Shown piece by piece: positions 57,602 through 64,000 of a stretch of 64,000 nucleotides of DNA (position 1 is the first letter of the stretch; each line of letters begins with the position of its first letter). Origin of the DNA: Duganella sp. CF458 (GTDB taxonomy: Bacteria > Pseudomonadota > Gammaproteobacteria > Burkholderiales > Burkholderiaceae_D); the NCBI RefSeq assembly GCF_900113115.1, contig NZ_FOOF01000008.1, positions 124,001-188,000 on the forward strand, given 5' to 3'. Below the pieces are notes generated by a model. That model did no database searches and had not been told where the DNA came from. It was given only the letters and a program-made list of their open reading frames with translations. The position numbers and the translations under genes are program-made.

Positions 57602-58398
57602 TGTGCTTCCTTCCAGCGCATCCAGCCGCAAAGCCCGGTCAGGACGGGAATCCCCATGGCGAACAGGGCGATGGTGCGGGTCTCGATCGGGTTGCCTTTA
57701 AGGGCCTGGAATACCATGCTGCCGCCGTAGATCAGCAGCGGGACCAGGGCATAGAGCGGAGTAATGCGGCTGCTAGGCACCGGCGGCTTGTTGCGCAGCG
57801 TCAGGCGGAAGCCGTAAATGATGGCGAACGACACGGCCATCCAGCCGACGAAGCCTTGCAGCGTCTCACCGAACCAGCCGCCGTCGGTCTTGGTCATGAT
57901 CCAGGCCTTGAGCGTGAACACCATGTAGGGATCGGCGCCCAGGTCGTAGGCGGTGACGATCATGGCGCCGAGGAAGGCCATGATGAAGGTCATCAGGGTC
58001 GACGGCACGCCGTCGGTAGGCGACTGCCAGACGATCAGGTTGCCGATCACATAGGCGACGTAGCACAGCGCAAACCACATCAGCGGAATAATGAACGGCA
58101 CCGAGCCGATACGCGGACCCAGCACGTCGGTATAAGTATAGGAACCGAAGAACCAGCCAAAGCGCGCGCCCATCTCTTCTGCGAACCAGCCCAGCACCAA
58201 GGCGATGACGACGAAACGGAAGGCCGGCGCGTGACCGAGGAAATGGCTCGCACTCGCCCAGCAACAGGCAAACATCAGGATCGAACTGACGATCAGCAGC
58301 GTGGTGGTTTCACTCCAGCTGCGCGATGCCAGCGCAATCAGGAAACCGGCCAGCAGGATGAGGGTGAGGCGGGGCAGGTGGTTCAGCAGCGACTTCAT
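57598..58398 (-). CDS. Carotenoid-biosynthesis-type membrane protein (DUF422)
   Basis: The 266-residue polytopic protein has six to seven helices and the Caroten_synth (CruF-like) pattern: GWFAEEMGARFGWFFGSYTY, AYDLGADPYM and GWFGETLQGFVGW. Relatives hydrate carotenoid end groups. No crtB, crtI or crtE lies here, so the substrate may be imported or another isoprenoid. CTGGAG upstream of the start; 11 bases after the TonB receptor gene. Confidence 0.83.
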   Translation of the reverse strand: MKSLLNHLPRLTLILLAGFLIALASRSWSETTTLLIVSSILMFACCWASASHFLGHAPAFRFVVIALVLGWFAEEMGARFGWFFGSYTYTDVLGPRIGSVPFIIPLMWFALCYVAYVIGNLIVWQSPTDGVPSTLMTFIMAFLGAMIVTAYDLGADPYMVFTLKAWIMTKTDGGWFGETLQGFVGWMAVSFAIIYGFRLTLRNKPPVPSSRITPLYALVPLLIYGGSMVFQALKGNPIETRTIALFAMGIPVLTGLCGWMRWKEAQ

Positions 58399-58409
58399 AC
58401 GTCTCCAGG

Positions 58410-60647
58410 TTAAAAGTGGTAGTCGAAACGGATGTCAAACGTCCTTGGTTCACTTGGAACCGCCATGCCGAAGCTGTCGATCGTCACTGGCTGGACCTTG
58501 TTTTCCAGGTTCTTCACGCGGGCCATCAGGCTCCAGTTGGCGCCGTCGGGACGGTATGCCAGCGTAAGGTCGCTGGCGGTACGGGACGGCACCCGGTATT
58601 GCAGCAACTGGCTGGGAACGCTGATGTTGTAGGCGGCGCTGCGCCGCGCATTGATGCCGGCAACGATTGCCGCGGCAGGCAGGCGGAAGGTATGGTCCCA
58701 GCCCAGGCTGAACACCGAGCGGGGTGCGCGGTCCAGCGCTTCGCCGGCCCACGACACCACGCCGTCGGGCTGGTAGCTGACGTAGTGGGCGTCCAGCAGC
58801 GTCAGGGCGTAACTGAGGCTGTCGGCGGCGGTCGCGCGCACCTGTCCATCAAGCTCCAGGCCTTTGACACTGGCTGCGCCGGCATTCCGGGTGACGAAGC
58901 GCGGCGCTCCCGCCACGATGGCGACGCCGGACAACTGCAGGTTGGTATAGTCATAGCTGAACACGGCCAGGTTCAAGCTGGCGCGCCTGTTCCAGAAGCG
59001 GGTTTTCAGGCCTGCTTCCAAGGACTTCAGCGTTTCGGGCTGGTAGAACAGCGTGTCGGCTGGAACGGCAATCGCCGCGGGGCACGGAATGCCCAGCGCG
59101 CTCGACCCGGCCAGGCAGCCGTCGTTGAAGCCGCCCGACTTGTAGCCGGTAGCGATGCTGGCGTAGGCCATCGCCGCCGGAGCCAGGTCGTATTCGGCGC
59201 CCAGCTTCCAGGTTGTCTTGTGCGTGGCCAGCGCGGCGTCGTTCAGCATCTTGAAGTCGGTGGCGGGATTGTATTCGCGCGCCTGCTGGAAGTTGGTCGA
59301 GCCGACGCGCGATTTTTCATCATCCGTATAGCGCAAGCCCGCCGTGGCCCGCAGTGCCGGCGTCACGCTGTAGGTAAGCTGGCCGAAGGCGGCTTTGCTG
59401 CGCGAGATCGTCGGGCCATGCGGGAAAATATAGTAGGGCGGCAGCTCGACCAGCTGCAGGTCGCGGAATACATAGAGCTGGTGCGACTCTTCGCTGAAGT
59501 GGTACAAGCCGCCCTGGGCCTTCAGTGGACCGCTGCCGTTGGTCGACAGGCGCAGTTCGTGCGAATCCTGGCGTTGCGCGCCCCAAAAATTCTCGTGCAC
59601 GCCAATCGCCACGGTCGGCAGCACGCGGTAATAGAAGTTGGCCAGGAAGTCATGCTGGTTCTTGCGGTGCGAGCCAAGATAGTCCAGCGTGACCGGCCCC
59701 AGGTTCCACGACAGTTCGGCGCCGAAGCCGCTAATCGACTTGTGGTTGTAGCCTTGTTCGAGCCTGGTATTGAATGGCTTGAAGGCGTTGGTCAGGCGGG
59801 CGTCGGTGGCGGCCGGGTACCACTCAGGATTGCCGGCTTCAACACCCCGGTAGAAATTGGTATCCGGGACTACATTGTCGATGTTGCCGTCCTGCGTGGC
59901 GTGCTCGTAGCGCAGCAGCAGGGAAGCCGACTGGCCAAGCGCCAGCTTGGCCGACAGCCGCGCCGAACGGTCGTCGCGGTCGTGGCCAAGCTCAAAACCG
60001 GTACCCTGGCCGTTGCGCAGGTAGCTGTCATGCCGGTTGACCGCCACGGCGGCACGCAGGGCGAGGCTGTCGTTGACCGGTGCGTTCAGCATGGCGGTGG
60101 CTACGCGCGAATTGAAATTGCCCAGCGCGAGGCTGGCGGCACCTTCCCATTGCCGGACCGGCGTATTGCTGATGACGTTCACCACGCCGGCTGTCGTATT
60201 GCGGCCATACAGCGTCCCTTGCGGGCCGCGCAGCACCTCGATGCGCTCAACGTCGAGGAAACCGGCGCTCTGGGCTTGCGGACGCGCGATATAAATGCCG
60301 TCCTGCATGAACGCGGCCGAGGGATCGCCTTTTTCGGTGGAGTCGGAATTCGACACGCCGCGAATGGTGATGCGCAGGCCGTCGGGGGCGCCGTCCAGGT
60401 GCACATTGGGCAGGCGCTTGCCGATGCCGGCGGCGTTGTCGATGCCGAACTTGTCCAGTTGCCCGGCTGTGAGCACGGACATGGCGACCGGCGTGCGCGA
60501 CTCGGGCGCGGCAACGCGCTGGGCCGTCACCAGGACTTCCGGCAGCTGCTCTCCAGTTTGACCTTGCGCCCAAGCCGGCGCGCAAAGCATGCTGGAGACG
60601 GCGGCCGCCAGCACGGTCGGGCAAAGATTCGCCCCGCAATTCGACAT
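58410..60647 (-). CDS. TonB-dependent outer-membrane receptor
   Basis: The 745-residue product has a signal peptide (VLAAAVSSMLCAPAWA), a TonB box-like LPEVLVTAQR, a plug domain (IRGVSNSDST, IEVLRGPQGTLYGRNTTAG) and a 22-strand-type barrel with a final aromatic residue (IRFDYHF). It imports a large or scarce ligand. First gene of the receptor-carotenoid-MpaB-kinase-cyclase-acylphosphatase operon. Start has AGGGG upstream. Confidence 0.93.
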   Translation of the reverse strand: MSNCGANLCPTVLAAAVSSMLCAPAWAQGQTGEQLPEVLVTAQRVAAPESRTPVAMSVLTAGQLDKFGIDNAAGIGKRLPNVHLDGAPDGLRITIRGVSNSDSTEKGDPSAAFMQDGIYIARPQAQSAGFLDVERIEVLRGPQGTLYGRNTTAGVVNVISNTPVRQWEGAASLALGNFNSRVATAMLNAPVNDSLALRAAVAVNRHDSYLRNGQGTGFELGHDRDDRSARLSAKLALGQSASLLLRYEHATQDGNIDNVVPDTNFYRGVEAGNPEWYPAATDARLTNAFKPFNTRLEQGYNHKSISGFGAELSWNLGPVTLDYLGSHRKNQHDFLANFYYRVLPTVAIGVHENFWGAQRQDSHELRLSTNGSGPLKAQGGLYHFSEESHQLYVFRDLQLVELPPYYIFPHGPTISRSKAAFGQLTYSVTPALRATAGLRYTDDEKSRVGSTNFQQAREYNPATDFKMLNDAALATHKTTWKLGAEYDLAPAAMAYASIATGYKSGGFNDGCLAGSSALGIPCPAAIAVPADTLFYQPETLKSLEAGLKTRFWNRRASLNLAVFSYDYTNLQLSGVAIVAGAPRFVTRNAGAASVKGLELDGQVRATAADSLSYALTLLDAHYVSYQPDGVVSWAGEALDRAPRSVFSLGWDHTFRLPAAAIVAGINARRSAAYNISVPSQLLQYRVPSRTASDLTLAYRPDGANWSLMARVKNLENKVQPVTIDSFGMAVPSEPRTFDIRFDYHF

Positions 60648-60684
60648 GATTACCCCTAGTGCCTTGCTTTATATGATTATTTTT

Positions 60685-60713
60685 GCAACGTTGCTTAAAA
60701 CTGTTGCTAGCAA
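60685..60713. promoter_or_regulatory. Two adjacent palindromes before the receptor operon
   Basis: GCAACGTTGC (60685-60694) and TTGCTAGCAA (60704-60713) are perfect palindromes in the divergent gap. The first, with its central CG and TTGCAA-like flank, resembles LacI-family operators. They lie 38-66 bases upstream of the receptor start and could control the operon and the divergent small gene. Confidence 0.5.
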
Positions 60714-60857
60714 AGTTCAAGAGTCTATCAGTTTGGCAACTAAGGAAATAGGGTTATGTAGGCTTTCCCCGACATGGATACGACATGATGACTGATAGCG
60801 GGACGGGCCCGGCAGGGGAATACTGGCGGCAAGCCTGAACAAGGAAAGGAGTGCATC

Positions 60858-61265
60858 ATGTTTACTCGAAACATAACTTTCGCCTTCACCCTGGCTTGCA
60901 GCGCCATCGGCGCGGCCGTGGCAGCCGATGAGCCGCAATTCGTCACTGGCGGCGTCGGCATCGAAGAGCGCGGCCAAATGCTCGCAAGCAAGCCCGATTA
61001 CAACGTGCGCATGACCTTCGCGACCCGCGGCACCGGCGAATACCGTTCGGACGTGCAGGTCGAGATCTCCGACACGAAAGGGGCTACCAACGTCAACGCC
61101 CGCGACGCGGGGCCGCTGATGTTCGTGAACCTGGAGCCGGGCCGCTACCGCGTGACGGCAACGGCTGCCGACGGCCAGGTCCAGCGCCGCGAGGTGCAGG
61201 TACAGGCCGGGCGGACCAAGGACCTGTACTTCTACTGGAGCGAACCCGCCACTATCGTGCAGTAG
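60858..61265 (+). CDS. Small exported protein with carboxypeptidase-regulatory-like domain
   Basis: The 135-residue product has a signal peptide (FAFTLACSAIGAAVA) and a beta-sandwich with VNLEPGRYRVTATAADGQVQ, the carboxypeptidase-regulatory-like/SpaA-type pattern. Function unknown. GGAAAGGAG precedes the ATG. Its 3-prime end overlaps the converging PEP-mutase-family gene by 14 bases. Confidence 0.8.
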   Translation: MFTRNITFAFTLACSAIGAAVAADEPQFVTGGVGIEERGQMLASKPDYNVRMTFATRGTGEYRSDVQVEISDTKGATNVNARDAGPLMFVNLEPGRYRVTATAADGQVQRREVQVQAGRTKDLYFYWSEPATIVQ

Positions 61266-62049
61266 ACATCAGTTGGTTGAGCGGGCCGTAATGGAAGGTC
61301 TGCTCGTCGTCGATGGCGCCGGTCTGGTGGAAGCGTTCCATGTAGGCCTTCAGCCGGCCCATCATGACCTCCGCCGGCGCTGAACCGGCGCTCAGGCGGC
61401 GCACGCCCAGTGCGGCCAGGCGGGCCGGGGCCGGCAGGTTCGGGCGCGCCAACAGGTTGAGCGGCATCGTTGTACCTTTTGCAAGAGCCGCGATGTCGCC
61501 TTCGTCGGTAGCACCCGGCGCAAACAAGCCGCTGGCGCCGGCCTCCTGGTAAACCGCCGCACGGCGCAGGGTTTCCGCTACGCGGGCCCCCGGTTCGGCC
61601 AACCCGCGCAGGTAGACGTCGCAACGGGCGTTGATGTACAGGTCGATGCCGGCTGCCTTGGCCGCAGTGCGTGCCGCCCTGATCTTGCGCGCCAACAGTT
61701 CGGGCGGGGAGCCGCCGTCTTCGATATTGATGCCCACCACGCCGGCCTGCACCAATTGTCCGACGAACTGGCCCACCGCTTCCGGGTCGGAGGCATAGCC
61801 GTCTTCGATATCGACCGTCAGCGGCAAGGCGCTGGCGCGAATGATGTCGCGTACGGTTTCCAGCAGCAGGGCGGTTGGCAGTTGGGAGCCGTCGGCATAG
61901 CCATGGCCCCAGGCGACCGCCGCGCTGCTGGTGGCGAGCGCTTGGGCGCCAGCCAGGGCAGCGATGCGGGCGGTGCCGCCGTCCCAGCAATTGGCCAGCA
62001 GCAGGATGCCTTCCTGGTGCAGTGCGTGAAATCGGGTGTCGTTGCGCAT
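61252..62049 (-). CDS. PEP mutase / isocitrate lyase family enzyme
   Basis: The 265-residue TIM-barrel protein carries LANCWDGGTARIAALAGAQA, VDIEDGYASDPEA (metal Asp/Glu) and INARCDVYLRG. It belongs to the PEP mutase/isocitrate-lyase superfamily and could cleave 2-hydroxy or phosphono acids such as oxaloacetate or methylisocitrate-like compounds; the KKCCGH motif of isocitrate lyase is absent. ATG 62049 has GAAGGA upstream; a frame to 62148 adds an unsupported leader. Confidence 0.85.
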   Translation of the reverse strand: MRNDTRFHALHQEGILLLANCWDGGTARIAALAGAQALATSSAAVAWGHGYADGSQLPTALLLETVRDIIRASALPLTVDIEDGYASDPEAVGQFVGQLVQAGVVGINIEDGGSPPELLARKIRAARTAAKAAGIDLYINARCDVYLRGLAEPGARVAETLRRAAVYQEAGASGLFAPGATDEGDIAALAKGTTMPLNLLARPNLPAPARLAALGVRRLSAGSAPAEVMMGRLKAYMERFHQTGAIDDEQTFHYGPLNQLMSTAR

Positions 62050-62114
62050 GTATTTTTTTCCTTCACATTGGGGAGCAGGCCATTTTGCCACGGTTGCCGC
62101 ATTCCTGCTTTGGT

Positions 62115-62120
62115 ACAATT
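62115..62120 (+). promoter_or_regulatory. Possible -10 box for the ABC exporter gene
   Basis: TACAAT lies about 30 bases before the GTG start chosen for the ABC exporter. A TTGCCG lies upstream, but the spacing (14) is too short, so only the -10 is convincing. Confidence 0.3.
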
Positions 62121-62149
62121 CGGGGTTGCCAATTACTCCCGCCACCATA

Positions 62150-63970
62150 GTGCAAAGCCGCCAACTCTACGTCCGCCTGCTGAAGGAATTCCTCCCCTAT
62201 AAGTGGGCCGCCCTGGTGACCCTGTTCGGCGTGGGTGTGGCTTCGCTGACCGACGTGCTGCTGATCCGCCAGCTCCAGAATGTGGTCGACGCCGTGCAGC
62301 CGAATGGCGCATCCGGCCCGGCGGCGCAAAGCGGCGCGCTGGCGACGATACATGGCTGGCTGGACCGCATCCTGCCGACCGATCCGGGCGCCGCTGCGAT
62401 GTGGGCGATTCCGGCCCTGATCATGGCCTTGGCCCTGCTGCGCATGGTCAGCACATTTACCGGCGATTACGGTTCGGCGTGGCTGACCCAGCGCGTGCAG
62501 GCCAATGTGCGCGAGAAGATGTTCGCCCGCGTGCTGCGGCTGCCGAACCGCTATTTCGACCAGTCGTCGACCGGCACCACCTTGTCGCGCATCGCCTTCG
62601 ATGCAACCCAGGTGACGCAAGCGGGCCTGAGCGTATTCACCATTGCCGTGCGCGATACGGTGGCGGTGATCGGCTTCCTCGGTGCCTTGTTCGATATCGA
62701 CTGGAAGCTGGCCTTGTTCTGCCTGGTGCTGCTGCCAATGGTGGCCCTGGTGGTGACCATCGCTGCGCGCCGCATGCGCCGTCTCAGTTCCAGCGCCCAG
62801 CAAGCGATGGGTGAACTGACCCGCGTGCTGGACGAGAGCATTGGCGGCCAACGGGTGGTGAAGATTTTCGGCGGCCAGGCTTATGAGCAGAAGCGCTTCG
62901 ACGAAGTGGTCAAGATGAATCGCCAGCTGGCGGTCAAGCACGCCTCAACCGCAGCCATGAACTCCGGCCTGATCATGCTGATGGTCGGCGCCACGCTGTC
63001 GTCTGTGATCTATTACGCCTTGCTGCGCGCGCAGGCAGGCGCGCTGACGCCGGGCGCCTTCGTTGCCTTCATCACTTGCCTGATGTCGCTGCAAGGCCCG
63101 ATCAAGAACCTGACCAAATTGAATGAACCGCTGCAGCGCGGCCTGGCTGCTGCTGAGTCGGTGTTCGGCCTGATCGATGCGCCGATGGAAGCCGATACCG
63201 GCACCCGGAGCGCTGACAACGTGAAGGGTCGCATCGAACTGGTCGACGTCGGCTTCCGTTACAACGTGGACGATCCCGAAGCCGCACCGGCGCTGCGCTC
63301 CGTTTCGCTCGATATCGCGGCCGGCGAGACGGTCGCCCTGGTCGGCGGGTCGGGCAGCGGAAAGACGACGCTGGCCGGCCTGCTGCCGCGCTTTTACGAC
63401 GTTGGCAGCGGCCGCATCCTGCTGGACGGAGTCGACCTGCGCGAGTACCGCCTGCCGGAGCTGCGCAGCAAGATCGCCCTGGTAAGCCAGGATGTGGTGC
63501 TGTTCAACGATACGCTGGCGGCGAACATCGCCTACGGCGACCCGGCGCCGGACCTGGCGCGGGTTGAAGCCGCGTCGCGTGCGGCCTACGCGCACGACTT
63601 CATCATGCGCCAGCCGCAGGGCTACCAGACCGAGGTCGGCGAGAACGGCATGCGCCTGTCGGGGGGGCAACGCCAGCGCCTGGCGATTGCCCGCGCCTTG
63701 TACAAGGACGCCCCCATCCTGATCCTGGACGAGGCGACCAGCGCACTGGATACGGAGTCTGAACGGCAGGTGCAGGCGGCCCTGGAAAAACTGATGGAAG
63801 GCCGCACTACGGTCGTCATCGCACACCGCTTGTCCACCATCGAAAACGCCGACCGGATCGTCGTGATGTCGGCCGGAGCGATTGCGGAGCAGGGCAGCCA
63901 CCATGCGCTGCTGGAAAAGGGCGGTATTTATGCGCGCCTGTACCAGACGCAAAAACAACTGGATCAGTGA
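62150..63970 (+). CDS. msbA: MsbA-type lipid ABC exporter
   Basis: The 606-residue half-transporter has about six membrane helices (residues 10-310) and a nucleotide-binding domain with Walker A GGSGSGKTTLAG, signature LSGGQRQRLAIARAL, Walker B ILILDEATSALDTES and switch His in IAHRLSTIENAD. MsbA flips lipid A or other lipids across the inner membrane. The start is uncertain: GTG 62150 gives normal length (Escherichia coli 582); TTG 62126 and GTG 62036 are alternatives. Its stop abuts a possible opposite gene. Confidence 0.9.
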   Translation: MQSRQLYVRLLKEFLPYKWAALVTLFGVGVASLTDVLLIRQLQNVVDAVQPNGASGPAAQSGALATIHGWLDRILPTDPGAAAMWAIPALIMALALLRMVSTFTGDYGSAWLTQRVQANVREKMFARVLRLPNRYFDQSSTGTTLSRIAFDATQVTQAGLSVFTIAVRDTVAVIGFLGALFDIDWKLALFCLVLLPMVALVVTIAARRMRRLSSSAQQAMGELTRVLDESIGGQRVVKIFGGQAYEQKRFDEVVKMNRQLAVKHASTAAMNSGLIMLMVGATLSSVIYYALLRAQAGALTPGAFVAFITCLMSLQGPIKNLTKLNEPLQRGLAAAESVFGLIDAPMEADTGTRSADNVKGRIELVDVGFRYNVDDPEAAPALRSVSLDIAAGETVALVGGSGSGKTTLAGLLPRFYDVGSGRILLDGVDLREYRLPELRSKIALVSQDVVLFNDTLAANIAYGDPAPDLARVEAASRAAYAHDFIMRQPQGYQTEVGENGMRLSGGQRQRLAIARALYKDAPILILDEATSALDTESERQVQAALEKLMEGRTTVVIAHRLSTIENADRIVVMSAGAIAEQGSHHALLEKGGIYARLYQTQKQLDQ

Positions 63971-64000
63971 TCACTGCGTGGCCTGCAGCAGGTAGGCCGC
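63971..64000 (-). CDS. Possible C-terminal end of a gene entering from the right
   Basis: On the minus strand the last 30 bases read AAYLLQATQ followed by TGA, directly abutting the ABC exporter stop, the same head-to-head stop arrangement seen at 19984/19985. A palindrome CAGTGATCACTG (63965-63976) covers both stops. Too short to prove. Confidence 0.25.
   Translation of the reverse strand, partial: AAYLLQATQ

Noticed and set aside
58416..60659. 747-residue open frame antisense to the TonB receptor
   Set aside because: Mirror frame of a well-supported receptor gene; no recognisable domains and biased composition.

Overview
The window looks like a piece of the chromosome of a high-GC betaproteobacterium of the Oxalobacteraceae type (Massilia, Duganella or Janthinobacterium relatives). 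This placement is an inference from codon use, from a type VI secretion tssJKLM block, from an aryl-polyene cluster in canonical gene order, and from an MsbA-like exporter. I see no rRNA, tRNA, CRISPR array, transposase or integrase. Genes are tightly packed, many start and stop codons overlap (ATGA, GTGA or TTGA), and no gene-free stretch exceeds 300 bases.

Left part (1-24155). A minus-strand type VI secretion operon tssJ-tssK-tssL-tssM runs off the left edge. Next come an unknown lipoprotein, an MipA/OmpV outer-membrane protein and an orphan SLATT two-TM protein. A six-gene minus-strand operon follows (15109-9033): CitE-like lyase, MaoC hydratase, ornithine-cyclodeaminase-like enzyme, CqsA-like alpha-oxoamine synthase, EamA exporter and M28 peptidase, with a divergent SDR. 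I read it as an unassigned small-molecule pathway. After it lie a 1258-residue exported Sel1/ankyrin protein, a DUF5700-type metalloprotease, an ArsC/LMW-phosphatase homologue whose nucleophilic Cys is replaced by Ser, and an FtsK translocase.

Middle (24377-42257). This is an aryl-polyene (APE) pigment cluster in the order apeC-D-E-F-G-HI-J(GT)-J(AT)-ammonia lyase-K-L-M-N-O-P-Q-R, then a small YbjQ-like secreted protein, a phosphopantetheinyl transferase, an inverted polysaccharide deacetylase and an apeB-like methyltransferase. The genes supply an aryl starter (ammonia lyase, ligase), elongation (KS/CLF, KR, DH, ACPs), lipidation (acyltransferases, glycosyltransferase) and export to the outer membrane (LolA-like, MMPL, lipoprotein). 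The extra MIO-type ammonia lyase suggests that the starter acid comes from an aromatic amino acid.

Right part (42254-64000). A DUF3617 protein, a secreted amidohydrolase with a phospholipase-C-like partner, a cupin and RNase Z come first. A translationally coupled trio follows: secreted SGNH hydrolase, anchored protein, and an Lnt-like protein with a 280-residue extension. Next is a minus-strand six-gene operon (60647-51590): TonB-dependent receptor, carotenoid-synthesis-like membrane protein, MpaB/Lcp-like oxygenase, 7TMR-DISM hybrid kinase, REC-GGDEF cyclase and acylphosphatase. It is headed by two short palindromes and looks like an uptake-oxidation-sensing system. The window ends with a small secreted protein, a PEP-mutase/isocitrate-lyase family enzyme and an MsbA-type ABC exporter.
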